Shown here one piece after another: positions 25,263 through 33,518 of a stretch of 55,513 nucleotides of DNA. The translations under genes were made by a program, and so were the position numbers. The stretch is from Nocardioides phosphati (GTDB lineage Bacteria > Actinomycetota > Actinomycetes > Propionibacteriales > Nocardioidaceae). Below the pieces are notes generated by a model. It did no database searches. It was given only the letters and a program-made list of their open reading frames with translations, and was not told where the DNA came from. The stretch covers positions 266,061 to 321,573 of the forward strand of contig NZ_BMNI01000004.1 in assembly GCF_014646375.1 (NCBI RefSeq). The letters run 5' to 3'. Position 1 is the stretch's first letter; each line of letters begins with the position of its first letter.

Positions 25263-25397
25263 CGGCACGACCGTCAGGGCACGACCGTCACGCCACGACC
25301 GTCAGGGCACGACCGTCACGGCACGACCGTCAGGGCACGACCGTCACGGCACGACCGTCAGGGCACGACCGTCAGGGCACGACCGTCAGGGCACCGG
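25263..25397. repeat. 14-bp tandem repeat (minisatellite), nine copies
   Basis: Nine head-to-tail copies of SGGCACGACCGTCA (S = C or G) from 25263 to 25388 plus a partial tenth. The first base alternates C,G,C,G,C,G,C,G,G, so a 28-bp double unit has been amplified. Only one internal change is seen (copy 3, CGCC for SGGC). The stop codon of the mannosyltransferase gene is in the last copy. The unit length is not a multiple of three, so it is not coding. Confidence 0.97.
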
Positions 25398-26828
25398 TAG
25401 CCACTCGACGTCGGCGATGTGGAGGATCCGCTCACGACCGCGGCGCGAGAGCAGCAGGACCGTGGCGACCAGCGCGACGTACATCGAGCCCATGATGACC
25501 AGCATCCAGGCGCCGTGCAGCGAGGAGTCGAGCGGCGCGACCATGCCGCCCATGACCGACACGGCGACGAGCACGACCGAGGCGGCCCGCGGCAGGCGGA
25601 GGGAGCAGAGGAACGGCACGACCCAGGAGAGGTACCAGAGGTGGACCACCGGCAGGGTAAGCAGGAACCCTCCGACCAGCACCACGGTGCCGCGCAGCGC
25701 CTGCACGCGTGAGCCGGTCGGCCAGCGGAGCGCGAACCAGCCGACCAGCACCACGCCGAGCACCGCGGCGACCGACCGGAAGGCGTCGGCGAAGGTGTGC
25801 GGCGCCAGCCCGAGCCCGGCGAACGACGCGAGCGAGTCGAGCGACCCGCCGAGGAACGTCGGGACCGAGAGCGGCGTGTAGATGACCCCCGGTACGCCGA
25901 GGGCGTGGACCCACCCGATGCCGAGCCCGGAGACGACCCCGACGCCGACGAGCACCCCGACCGCGACCGCTCCGCCCGCCGCGAGACGGCGCCCCCGCTC
26001 CACGAGCCCCGCCCCCATCGGCAGCGAGGCGAGCAGGATCGGCAGGCAGACCAGGCCACCGGGCAGCTTCACGGCCGCTGCGAGCCCACCGAGCGCGGCA
26101 CCCCAGAGCCAGCTCCGCTCGACGCCGACCACGAGGGCGGCGGCCATCAGCCCGACCATGAGCACGTCGTTGTGGAGCCCGCCCACCCCGTTGGCGATGA
26201 CGAACGGCGAGGCGATCGCGACCGCACTGGCCAGCGCCGGCCGTACGCCGGTCCACGCCGCGAGCCGCGGGACCGCCCAGGCGACCAGCGCGAGGCCGAC
26301 CAGCGCGACGAGGCGGTGCGCGATGACGAGCAGCCACGGGTCCTGGGTGATGCTCGCAGCGAACGACCCCGCCTCCAACGGCACCGGCCCGTACGGCGTG
26401 AGCGTGTTCATCCAGCGCGGGTCGACCGCCTCGACGATCGAGCCGTCGAGGATGCTCGGCCCCCACGCGTACGGCGTGACCCCGATGTGCGTCATCACGC
26501 CCTGCGCGGCGTAGCTCCAGCCGTCGCGGGAGAAGAGCGGCGGGGCGACGAGCAGCGGCAGCGACCAGAGCACCGTCGCCTGCCGGACCAGCTCGAGCCC
26601 GCCGGGCAGGTCGTCGCGCGCCAGCGTGCGGCAGAGTCCGAGCCATGCGGCGGCCAGCATGCCGAGGCCGACGAGCACGACTGCCAGCCCGAGCATCCGA
26701 CCCGCCTCGTGGTCACGCAGCGCGACCAGCTGCTCGTTGCGCAGCAGCAGGGTCGAGTCGGGCAGCGTCGAGACGACCACGCCCCCGAGGAGGACGAGGA
26801 GGGAGCCGGCGAGTCCACGTGTCAGCAC
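25386..26828 (-). CDS. mptB: Polyprenol-phosphomannose-dependent alpha-1,6-mannosyltransferase, MptB type
   Basis: 480-aa GT-C fold membrane enzyme with about 13 helices. The first extracytoplasmic loop carries the MptB-like motif LFSRDGWSYAAQGVMTHIG with the catalytic-type Asp, then TPYAWGPSI and NTLTPYGPVPLEAGSF; GGLHNDVLMVG follows. In corynebacteria and mycobacteria MptB starts the mannan backbone of lipomannan; in this organism the product is presumably a related mannan. GTG 26828 with TACGGT six bases upstream suggests a leaderless mRNA. Its last codons run into a tandem repeat. Confidence 0.85.
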   Translation of the reverse strand: MLTRGLAGSLLVLLGGVVVSTLPDSTLLLRNEQLVALRDHEAGRMLGLAVVLVGLGMLAAAWLGLCRTLARDDLPGGLELVRQATVLWSLPLLVAPPLFSRDGWSYAAQGVMTHIGVTPYAWGPSILDGSIVEAVDPRWMNTLTPYGPVPLEAGSFAASITQDPWLLVIAHRLVALVGLALVAWAVPRLAAWTGVRPALASAVAIASPFVIANGVGGLHNDVLMVGLMAAALVVGVERSWLWGAALGGLAAAVKLPGGLVCLPILLASLPMGAGLVERGRRLAAGGAVAVGVLVGVGVVSGLGIGWVHALGVPGVIYTPLSVPTFLGGSLDSLASFAGLGLAPHTFADAFRSVAAVLGVVLVGWFALRWPTGSRVQALRGTVVLVGGFLLTLPVVHLWYLSWVVPFLCSLRLPRAASVVLVAVSVMGGMVAPLDSSLHGAWMLVIMGSMYVALVATVLLLSRRGRERILHIADVEWLPVP

Positions 26829-26834
26829 GCCCGG

Positions 26835-26840
26835 ACCGTA
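26835..26840 (-). promoter_or_regulatory. -10 box of mptB (leaderless)
   Basis: TACGGT with a 6-base spacer to the GTG start, no ribosome site. Confidence 0.35.
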
Positions 26841-26921
26841 CGAGCGCCGGTCGACCGGACCGCCCCGCCCGGGTGAACGACACTCCAACAGCAGGTCACA
26901 CCTGCCGGTGCAGCGGCGGCA

Positions 26922-28274
26922 TCAGCGCTCGGTGAACCCCAGGTGCACCGCGGGCGTGCCGCCGCGCATCGCGTCGAGCTCGTCGGGATGGTGGCGGTGC
27001 ATGTGGGCGATCGCCCGTCGCCGGTAGCGCACGATCTGCACGCTGCCGAGCAGCCACACGGCGTACTGGACGGAGAGGGCGACCCGGAAGTCACCCAGGT
27101 CGTACGCCGACGGCCCCGCCGGGGACCGCAGGTCCAGCACCGCGCCGATCAGCCACATCGTCAGCAGCGACGCGGTGAAGCCGCCGATGTTGACCAGCCC
27201 GTTGGCCCGCCCGACCGCCTGCACCGGGGCGAGCGTGCGGGCCAGCTCGAATCCGACCATCGACGCGGGGCCACCGGTGGCGATCACGCAGACCAGCACG
27301 ACGAGCAGCCACAGCGGCGCCTGGCCGGGCCAGAGCAGCACGACGGCCCACGCGACCGCGCTGGCGGCGACCACCCCGAGCACGATCTGCGAGCGCCGGA
27401 ACGGGTGCCGCGTCACGGCCCGGCCGATGACCGGGCCGGCCAGCACGATCCAGCCGGTCATCAGCATGAGCAGGCCGCTGGCGGTGCCGCGGCTCAGCCC
27501 CTCCCCGGAGACCAGGAACGGGAAGCCCCACAGCAGCGAGAAGACGGTCGCGCCGAACTGCGAGGTGAAGTGCGACCACATGCCCAGCCGGGTCGTGGGG
27601 TGCGACCAGATCACCCGGAGGCTGCGCGCCAGCGCCCGGAGCTTGGTCGCCTCGCGGCCCGGCTCGTCGTACGGCGAGTCCTTGACCAGCAGCGCGACGG
27701 CGACGATGACCACGAGGCCCGCGACCGAGAAGCCGGCGAACGCCTTCGTCCACCCGAGCGCGTGCAGCGCCACGCTGAGCGGCGTGGCCGCGACGATCGC
27801 GCCGACCTGCCCGAGCTGGCCGGTCAACTGCGCGACCATCGGCGCCTGCCGGACCAGGAACCAGACCGCCACCAGCCGCAGCACCGAGCCGAAGATCATC
27901 GCGTCGCCCGCGCCGATCACGGCCCGTGCCGCCAGCGCCGCGGCGAACGTGTCGGTGAACGCGAACGCGAGCTGCCCGGCGGTCATCAGGGCCAGCCCCG
28001 CCAGGATCATCCGCTTCGAGCCGAAGCGGTCCAGCAGGACGCCCACCGGGATCTGCAGGCCGGCGTACACGAGGAGCTGGAGGACGGTGAACGCCGCCAG
28101 CTGGCTGGCCGAGATGTCGAACCGGTCCGCGGCCAGCAGGCCGGCCACCCCGAGCGAGCTGCGGTGGAAGATCGCCAGCACGTACGCCGACAGCGCGGCC
28201 GCCCAGATCGCCCACGCGCGCCGCCGGCCGATGTCGTGCAGGAGCTGGGGTTCGCGGGCGGCCGAGGAGTCCAC
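26922..28274 (-). CDS. MFS transporter
   Basis: 450-aa 12-helix protein. Loop 2-3 has VGVLLDRFGSKRMILAG, helix 4 RAVIGAGDAMIFGSVLRLV, and a central cytoplasmic loop (residues 195-220). The C-terminus is basic and histidine-rich (MHRHHPDELDAM). The fold resembles organic-anion/phosphate-type MFS proteins rather than drug pumps, but the substrate cannot be named. GTG start. Single gene. Confidence 0.82.
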   Translation of the reverse strand: MDSSAAREPQLLHDIGRRRAWAIWAAALSAYVLAIFHRSSLGVAGLLAADRFDISASQLAAFTVLQLLVYAGLQIPVGVLLDRFGSKRMILAGLALMTAGQLAFAFTDTFAAALAARAVIGAGDAMIFGSVLRLVAVWFLVRQAPMVAQLTGQLGQVGAIVAATPLSVALHALGWTKAFAGFSVAGLVVIVAVALLVKDSPYDEPGREATKLRALARSLRVIWSHPTTRLGMWSHFTSQFGATVFSLLWGFPFLVSGEGLSRGTASGLLMLMTGWIVLAGPVIGRAVTRHPFRRSQIVLGVVAASAVAWAVVLLWPGQAPLWLLVVLVCVIATGGPASMVGFELARTLAPVQAVGRANGLVNIGGFTASLLTMWLIGAVLDLRSPAGPSAYDLGDFRVALSVQYAVWLLGSVQIVRYRRRAIAHMHRHHPDELDAMRGGTPAVHLGFTER

Positions 28275-28328
28275 CCCGAAAGCATGGCACTGCCAACCGG
28301 CAGGCCCCGCGCGGCCCGGGAAACCAGA

Positions 28329-28355
28329 AGGCCCCGCTGCGTTGCAGCGGGGCCT
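28329..28355 (-). terminator. hxlR-type gene terminator
   Basis: Perfect 12-bp stem AGGCCCCGCTGC/GCAGCGGGGCCT with a 3-base loop, followed on the minus strand by TCTGGTTT, 20 bases after the HxlR-type gene stop. Confidence 0.75.
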
Positions 28356-28374
28356 GTCCGTTCGGCCACTCGAC

Positions 28375-28770
28375 TCACGCCTCCGGCTGGAGCCGGTTCA
28401 CGAGTGCGGGATCAAGGGGCTCGTTGACGACCTGCCCGCGCGAAGCGGCCCAGTGGTCCGACCACTCGAAGAGACCATGCAGCGAGAGAAGGAGTGACCG
28501 GCCGAGCTCGGTCAGCAGATAGGTCCCGTCATCGCCGACCTCGACCAGGCTCAGCTCGCTGAGCTCGCGCAGCCGGGTGGCGAGAACGCTGCTGGAGATC
28601 CGGCCGATCCGCCGCTGGAGCTCGTTGAAGCCGAGGTCTGCGGCTCCCAGCTCGCCGACGATCTGCAGGACCCAGCGCCGACCGAGCAGGTCGAACGCCG
28701 CCATGATCGGGCGACCGGACTCCGATCCCCGGACGGGTCGGCCCGGCTGCGGCGGACTTGACGGCGACAT
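28375..28770 (-). CDS. HxlR-family transcriptional regulator
   Basis: 131-aa winged-helix protein: DLLGRRWVLQIVGELG, FNELQRRIGRISSSVLATRLRELSELSLVE, then the wing GTYLLTELGRSL. It contains no cysteine, so it is not a thiol-based sensor like YodB/HypR. ATG 28770 has TAATCT seven bases upstream (probably leaderless), with a 33-bp palindrome at 28793-28825 covering the -35 region. Divergent from the DUF6670-like gene, which it probably controls. Confidence 0.88.
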   Translation of the reverse strand: MSPSSPPQPGRPVRGSESGRPIMAAFDLLGRRWVLQIVGELGAADLGFNELQRRIGRISSSVLATRLRELSELSLVEVGDDGTYLLTELGRSLLLSLHGLFEWSDHWAASRGQVVNEPLDPALVNRLQPEA

Positions 28771-28792
28771 GGGGCGCAGATTACAACGATTC

Positions 28793-28825
28793 CCTCGGGC
28801 ACTTCGAAAATCGAAGTACCCGAGG
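28793..28825. promoter_or_regulatory. Long palindromic operator between the HxlR-type gene and the DUF6670-like gene
   Basis: 15-bp arms (28793-28807 CCTCGGGCACTTCGA; 28811-28825) with one mismatch and an AAA centre. The inner ACTTCGA/TCGAAGT core looks like the dyads bound by HxlR regulators. It sits in the divergent intergenic region, upstream of the TAATCT box (28779-28784) of the regulator gene. Confidence 0.65.
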
Positions 28826-28920
28826 AGCCCGGGAAGCGGGATGCCTCGTTTCCACAGGCGCCTCGCGGCCCGCCAGCGAGACACGAACGACTACCCGGCA
28901 GCCGCCGCAGGAGCCCTCCG

Positions 28921-30009
28921 ATGACCGACCTTCGATCGACCCGACACACGCCAGCCGGCCTGCTGATGACCAAGGGGCTGCCGTTGCTGAACAGGGGTCC
29001 CGCCCTGTCCGGGAAGCCCTTCACCGCAGCGGCGGGGATCGTGCCGCACACGGCTGGCCACCGCTACTCCTGGTCGCACAACGGCATCATGATCCCGAAC
29101 CTCCCCGAGCCGATCCGCTTCCTGTCGATGACGACCGGCGTGGGCGCCAACGGGGCTCCGATCACCGACATCCTGCACGAGCCGGACCACCCCGGAGGTC
29201 CGCGCAACCGCGCCGCGGTCAACGTCTCGACGGCCTGCACCCCGGGGTTCTGGAAGGGCTACCGCATCGACACCGAGTGCGACCTCGCCGCCGACGGGTC
29301 CCGCGTGGCCTTCGGCGACGACGTCAGCCTGGTCGGGACGTACCTGGAGTACCGGCTCGTGACGTCGACTCCCGGGCTGGAGGTCGACCTCGAGCTGAGG
29401 TGCACCGACGTGGTCAGCTGGTTCGTCCACACTCCCGTCTACAAGCACCTCAGCCTGCTCGCCGACTACAGCGGCACCGTGACGCACGACGGGACGACGT
29501 ACGACGTGTCCGGCACCTGCGCGTTCGAGCACGCCCGGGCCATGGGTCCGTACAACCTGGCGCGCCGAGAGCTCCGGCACCCGTGGCTGCGGATGGCGCT
29601 GGACTTCTTCAGCTATCAGGTGGTCGACCTCAACGACGGTCGCCAGCTCCTCCTCACCTCCGTCGAGGCAGAGGGCCGGGTCGCCATGAACGGCGCCTTC
29701 CTGCGCTCGGCTGACGGGCGTTCCGTTGCGCGCGTGAAGGGCGTGGAGTTCTCCGTGGACGAGTACCTGCCGGTTGCGGCCGTCACGCCCGACGGGGCGC
29801 ACATGCGTCTCCCCGCGCGCTTCCACTGGCATACGGTCGAGGGAGGCCTCCAGGTGGAGCTGGCCGGCGTCGTCGACACGCCCTTCAGCTGGGGGCTCGG
29901 GAACGGATACGTCGGCGGCTACTCCTTCACGGGGACCGTGGACGGGACCCGCGTCGCAGGCAACACCGGGTACGTCGAGTACATCGACCGCCGGGACTGG
30001 CGCCGCTGA
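28921..30009 (+). CDS. DUF6670-like protein of unknown function
   Basis: 362-aa soluble protein without signal peptide or helices. I recognise a family resemblance to DUF6670 and to the double-calycin AttH/CrtC lipocalin-like fold: HRYSWSHNGIMIPNLPEPIRFLSMTTGVG, DYSGTVTHDGTTYDVSGTCAFEHARA, VDLNDGRQLLLTSV, GGYSFTGTVDGTRVAGNTGYVEYIDR. Function is not known. It is divergent from an HxlR regulator, so expression is probably induced by a small compound. Start ATG follows GGAGCCCTCCG; no perfect ribosome site. Confidence 0.6.
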   Translation: MTDLRSTRHTPAGLLMTKGLPLLNRGPALSGKPFTAAAGIVPHTAGHRYSWSHNGIMIPNLPEPIRFLSMTTGVGANGAPITDILHEPDHPGGPRNRAAVNVSTACTPGFWKGYRIDTECDLAADGSRVAFGDDVSLVGTYLEYRLVTSTPGLEVDLELRCTDVVSWFVHTPVYKHLSLLADYSGTVTHDGTTYDVSGTCAFEHARAMGPYNLARRELRHPWLRMALDFFSYQVVDLNDGRQLLLTSVEAEGRVAMNGAFLRSADGRSVARVKGVEFSVDEYLPVAAVTPDGAHMRLPARFHWHTVEGGLQVELAGVVDTPFSWGLGNGYVGGYSFTGTVDGTRVAGNTGYVEYIDRRDWRR

Positions 30010-30057
30010 GCGAGTCGCCCGCCGGGCCGGCACTGACCGGCGCCGGCCTCACAAGCA

Positions 30058-30100
30058 AGAACGGCCCCTGACCGGCATGCAGCCGGTCAGGGGCCGTTCT
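30058..30100. terminator. Bidirectional terminator between the DUF6670-like gene and tRNA-Tyr
   Basis: Perfect 19-bp stem (30058-30076 with 30082-30100) and 5-base loop, flanked by TTCTC on the plus side and TTCTTG on the minus side. It serves both convergent units. Confidence 0.85.
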
Positions 30101-30108
30101 CAGTGGTG

Positions 30109-30189
30109 TGGCAGATGAAGGATTCGAACCTTCGAAGCTTTCGCGACGGATTTACAGTCCGCTCCCATTGGCCGCTCGGGCAATCTGCC
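30109..30189 (-). tRNA. tRNA-Tyr (anticodon GTA)
   Basis: Class II tRNA of 81 nt without CCA on the minus strand: acceptor GGCAGAT/ATCTGCC, anticodon stem-loop CGGA-CTGTAAA-TCCG, long variable arm (TCGCGAAAGCTTCGA region), T arm AAGG-TTCGAAT-CCTT. CCA is not encoded. Confidence 0.95.
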
Positions 30190-30296
30190 AGTGCTGCACC
30201 CCGGGTTTCCCCGGCGACAACGAGAAGGAAGAATAGCGCAGCACCACACTCGTTGAGAAAACGCCACCGCCCATCGGGCACAGGAGGAGCAAGGCC

Positions 30297-30788
30297 ATGG
30301 CCGACTCGTCGTTCGACATCGTCAGCAAGATCGACCGCCAGGAGGTCGACAACGCGCTGGGCCAGACCGCGAAGGAGATCGCGACCCGCTACGACTTCCG
30401 TGGCACGGACGCCGAGATCAAGTGGAACGGCGAGCACGCCATCGAGATCCAGGCGTCCGCCGACGACCGTGCCAACGCGATCCTCGACGTCTTCAAGGGC
30501 AAGCTGGTCAAGCGCGGCCAGTCGCTCAAGATCGTCGACGCCTCCGAGCCGCGCCAGTCCGGCCAGCTCTCGAAGATCTCGATCACGCTGAAGGAGGGCA
30601 TCTCCTCCGAGGACGCCAAGAAGGTGTCGAAGCTGATCCGCGACGAGGGGCCCAAGGGCGTCAAGGCGCAGATCCAGGGTGACGAGCTGCGCGTCTCGTC
30701 CAAGTCGCGCGACGACCTGCAGGCCGTCCAGGCCCTGGTCAAGGAGCAGGACTTCGACTTCGCGGTGCAGTTCACCAACTACCGCTGA
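30297..30788 (+). CDS. YajQ family nucleotide-binding protein
   Basis: 163 aa, the full YajQ/DUF520 length. Starts [23 protein letters not shown], then [27 protein letters not shown] and [25 protein letters not shown]. Two RNA-binding-like ferredoxin folds; some proteobacterial members bind cyclic di-GMP, in actinobacteria the role is unknown. ATG preceded by AGGAGG. Single gene ended by a hairpin shared with cysA. Confidence 0.95.
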   Translation: MADSSFDIVSKIDRQEVDNALGQTAKEIATRYDFRGTDAEIKWNGEHAIEIQASADDRANAILDVFKGKLVKRGQSLKIVDASEPRQSGQLSKISITLKEGISSEDAKKVSKLIRDEGPKGVKAQIQGDELRVSSKSRDDLQAVQALVKEQDFDFAVQFTNYR

Positions 30789-30797
30789 TCGCGCGCC

Positions 30798-30826
30798 GGC
30801 CAGGCTGTCACCGTGACAGCCTGGCC
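30798..30826. terminator. Bidirectional terminator between yajQ and cysA
   Basis: Perfect 14-bp dyad GGCCAGGCTGTCAC/GTGACAGCCTGGCC around a single C (effective loop 3-5 nt), 9 bases after the yajQ-type stop and 22 bases after the cysA stop on the other strand. Confidence 0.75.
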
Positions 30827-30848
30827 CCGCGGCCGCTCCCGAGCAGGC

Positions 30849-31847
30849 TCAGACGGCGTGGAGCGCCGTCCCGGCCGGCAGGCCGGCGGACGGCAGCGTG
30901 ACCGCGCCGGCAGCGGGCGAGAGCCACACGTGCCGCCCCTCCTGTACGCCGAGGTGCCGGGCCGCCGTGCGGGTCACCACGACCACGACCTCCTCCCCCG
31001 CGTCGGTCAGGACCGTCACCCGGACCTCGAAGCCGACGCGAAGCACCCGGGACACGACACCCTCGACGCCACCGACGACCAGGGGCGTGACGGAGAGCTC
31101 GATGTCGTGCGGACGGATCAGCTGGCCACCGAGCGTGGTCGCCTCGCCGAGGAACGACATCACGAAGTCGGAGGCCGGGGCGTCGTACAGCTCGTCGGGG
31201 GTGCCGACCTGCTCCACGCGGCCCTGGTTGATGACGACGATCTCGTCGGCGACCTCGAGGGCCTCCTCCTGGTCGTGCGTCACGAAGACGGTCGTCACGT
31301 GGACCTCGTCGTGGAGGCGGCGGAGCCAGTCGCGGAGCTCCTTGCGGACCTTCGCGTCGAGCGCGCCGAACGGCTCGTCGAGGAGCAGCACCGACGGCTC
31401 GACGGCGAGCGCCCGGGCCAGGGCGAGGCGCTGGCGCTGGCCGCCGGAGAGCTGCGACGGCAGCCGGTCGGCGAACTGCGACAGGTGCACCAGCTCGAGC
31501 AGCTCCGCCACCCGCGCCTTCACCTCGGCCTTCGGCTTCTTGCGGATCTCGAGGCCGAAGGCGACGTTCTTCGCGACGCTCATGTGCTTGAAGACCGCGT
31601 AGTGCTGGAAGACGAAGCCGACGTTGCGCTTCTGCGGCGGCAGGTGGGTCGCCTCGACGCCCTCGATCGACACCGAGCCGGTGTCGGCGTTGTCGAGGCC
31701 GGCGATGATCCGCGGCAGCGTGGACTTGCCGCCGCCGGAGGGGCCGAGCAGCGCGGTCAGCTGCCCGGTCGGGAGGGAGAGGTTGACGTTGTCGAGTGCC
31801 ACGAAGTCGCCGAAGGACTTGTTGACACCGGTGATCTCGATGCTCAT
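30849..31847 (-). CDS. cysA: Sulfate/thiosulfate ABC importer ATPase
   Basis: 332-aa ATPase that powers sulfate uptake. Walker [10 protein letters not shown] (residues 35-43), Q-loop FVFQHYAVF, signature [15 protein letters not shown], Walker [14 protein letters not shown]-loop [10 protein letters not shown]; the C-terminal regulatory domain is TOBE-like (residues 240-332). Position 45 directly after Walker A is Pro (STLPRIIAG) where other members have Leu, which may weaken the helix. ATG preceded by AAGGAG, 10 bases after cysW. Last gene of sbp-cysT-cysW-cysA. Confidence 0.95.
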   Translation of the reverse strand: MSIEITGVNKSFGDFVALDNVNLSLPTGQLTALLGPSGGGKSTLPRIIAGLDNADTGSVSIEGVEATHLPPQKRNVGFVFQHYAVFKHMSVAKNVAFGLEIRKKPKAEVKARVAELLELVHLSQFADRLPSQLSGGQRQRLALARALAVEPSVLLLDEPFGALDAKVRKELRDWLRRLHDEVHVTTVFVTHDQEEALEVADEIVVINQGRVEQVGTPDELYDAPASDFVMSFLGEATTLGGQLIRPHDIELSVTPLVVGGVEGVVSRVLRVGFEVRVTVLTDAGEEVVVVVTRTAARHLGVQEGRHVWLSPAAGAVTLPSAGLPAGTALHAV

Positions 31848-31857
31848 GGGGGCTCCT

Positions 31858-32670
31858 TCAGGAGACGGAGTGCTTGGGGCGGAGGAAGGCGACGACGACG
31901 ATGCAGGCGACCGCGGCCGAGGCCAGCAGGAACGCCGTGGCGTACGCCGTCGCCTGGTCGAAGTTCTGGTAGCGCTCCTCGACGACGAGCGTCGCGGTCT
32001 GGGTGCGGCCGACGATGTTGCCGCTGACCACCTTGACCGCGCCGTACTCGCCGAGGGAGCGCGCCAGCGAGAGGACCACGCCGTAGATGACCGCCCACTT
32101 GATGCTCGGGAGGGTGATGCGCGTGAAGGTCTGGAAGCCACTGGCCCCCAGCGACCGCGCCGCCCACTCCTGCTCGTCGCCGACCTCCTGGAGCGTCGGG
32201 ACGACCTCGCGGATGACCAGCGGGAGGGCCACGAAGACCGTCGCCATGATCATGCCGGGCGTGGAGAAGATGACCTGCACGCCCGAGCTGGCCAGGCCCT
32301 CGCCGAACCAGCCGCCGCGCGGGTTGTAGACCAGCAGCAGGGCCAGGCCGACGACGACCGGCGAGACCGACATCGGCAGGTCGATGAGGACCGACAGCAG
32401 CCGGCGTCCCGGGAACTCGTGGCGCACGAGCAGCAGCGACACCGTCACGCCGAACACGACGTTGATCAGCACCGAGACGAGCGCGACGACGGCCGTGAGC
32501 TCGAGGGCGTGGACGACGTGGGCGTCGGCGAACGCCGTCGACAGCGCGTCGAAGCCGTCCGCGAACGTGTTGCGCACGACCAGCGAGACCGGCCACGCGA
32601 CCAGCAGGAGGAGGTAGGCGATGACGACGAGCCGCAGCGTCCACCGCAGGAGTGCAGGAGTCCTCACCAT
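31858..32670 (-). CDS. cysW: Sulfate ABC importer permease subunit CysW
   Basis: 270-aa inner-membrane subunit with six helices. CysW features: [74 protein letters not shown] (the EAA loop that contacts the ATPase) and [18 protein letters not shown]. Its ATG overlaps the cysT stop by 7 nt. Works with CysT and CysA. Confidence 0.94.
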   Translation of the reverse strand: MVRTPALLRWTLRLVVIAYLLLLVAWPVSLVVRNTFADGFDALSTAFADAHVVHALELTAVVALVSVLINVVFGVTVSLLLVRHEFPGRRLLSVLIDLPMSVSPVVVGLALLLVYNPRGGWFGEGLASSGVQVIFSTPGMIMATVFVALPLVIREVVPTLQEVGDEQEWAARSLGASGFQTFTRITLPSIKWAVIYGVVLSLARSLGEYGAVKVVSGNIVGRTQTATLVVEERYQNFDQATAYATAFLLASAAVACIVVVAFLRPKHSVS

Positions 32671-33518
32671 CGCTTCGTCACCCGCCTCTGGACCAGGTCG
32701 AGCGCGGTGATCACGAGCAGCGCGATCAGCAGCAGCAGCGCCGCGAGGACCGAGGCCGCCGCCGGGTTGCCGCTCTCGATGTAGCTGATGATCCGCACCG
32801 AGATGACCTCGGTCCTGAAGGGGAGGTTGCCGCTCAGCAGGACCAGCGAGCCGTACTCCGCGATCCCCCGCGCGAAGGCCATTCCGGCGCCTGCCACGAC
32901 CGCCGGAACAAGACTGGGGAGGATCACGCGCCGGAACGTGTAGAGCCGGCTGGCACCGAGTGAGGAGGCAGCCTCCTCGACGTCGGTGTCGAGCTCCTCG
33001 AGCACCGGCTGCACGGTCCGTACGACGAACGGCAGCGTCACGAAGGCGAGCGCGAGGAAGACCGCCGCCCGGGTGCTGGCGACGTTGACCTCGATCGGGC
33101 TCTGCGGGCCGTAGAGCGAGAGCAGGACGAGGCCGGCGACGATCGTCGGCAGCGCGAACGGGATGTCGATGATGACGTCGAGGATCGCGGCACCGCGGAA
33201 CCGGTCACGCACGAGCACCCAGGCGATCGTCGTACCCATCACGACGTTGAGGACCGTGACGCCGAGCGCCTCGAGAAGGGTGAGCTTGAGGGCCGCCCAG
33301 TTCTGCGGGTTGCTGAGCACCTTGACCGCACCGTCCCAGCCACCCGTCGTCGCCTGGACGGCGACCGCGGCGAGCGGGATCAGGACGAGCAGGCTGAACC
33401 AGACGAGCGAGACGCCGAGCGCGAGGCTCGACGACCTGGAGAGCGCGTTGACGGCCCGGGCCGGGCGACGCTTGCGCGTCGCCCGGCCGGGTCGTTCCAG
33501 GGTGGGAGCGATGGTCAC
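32664..33518 (-). CDS. cysT: Sulfate ABC importer permease subunit CysT
   Basis: 284-aa six-helix subunit with a basic N-terminus (RKRRPARAVNAL). CysT features: IDIPFALPTIVAGLVLLSLYGPQSP, FVVRTVQPVLEELDTDVEEAASSLGASRLYTFRRVILPSLVPA (EAA loop) and FARGIAEYGSLVLLSGNLP. ATGA overlap with the binding-protein gene upstream and 7-nt overlap with cysW downstream. Confidence 0.94.
   Translation of the reverse strand: MTIAPTLERPGRATRKRRPARAVNALSRSSSLALGVSLVWFSLLVLIPLAAVAVQATTGGWDGAVKVLSNPQNWAALKLTLLEALGVTVLNVVMGTTIAWVLVRDRFRGAAILDVIIDIPFALPTIVAGLVLLSLYGPQSPIEVNVASTRAAVFLALAFVTLPFVVRTVQPVLEELDTDVEEAASSLGASRLYTFRRVILPSLVPAVVAGAGMAFARGIAEYGSLVLLSGNLPFRTEVISVRIISYIESGNPAAASVLAALLLLIALLVITALDLVQRRVTKRW

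Noticed and set aside
25263..25397. Possible CRISPR array
   Set aside because: Units are contiguous 14-mers without spacers, and there are no cas genes nearby.
25253..25495. Small plus-strand open frame across the repeat
   Set aside because: Unit length 14 shifts frame each copy; the peptide is a repeat artefact overlapping mptB.
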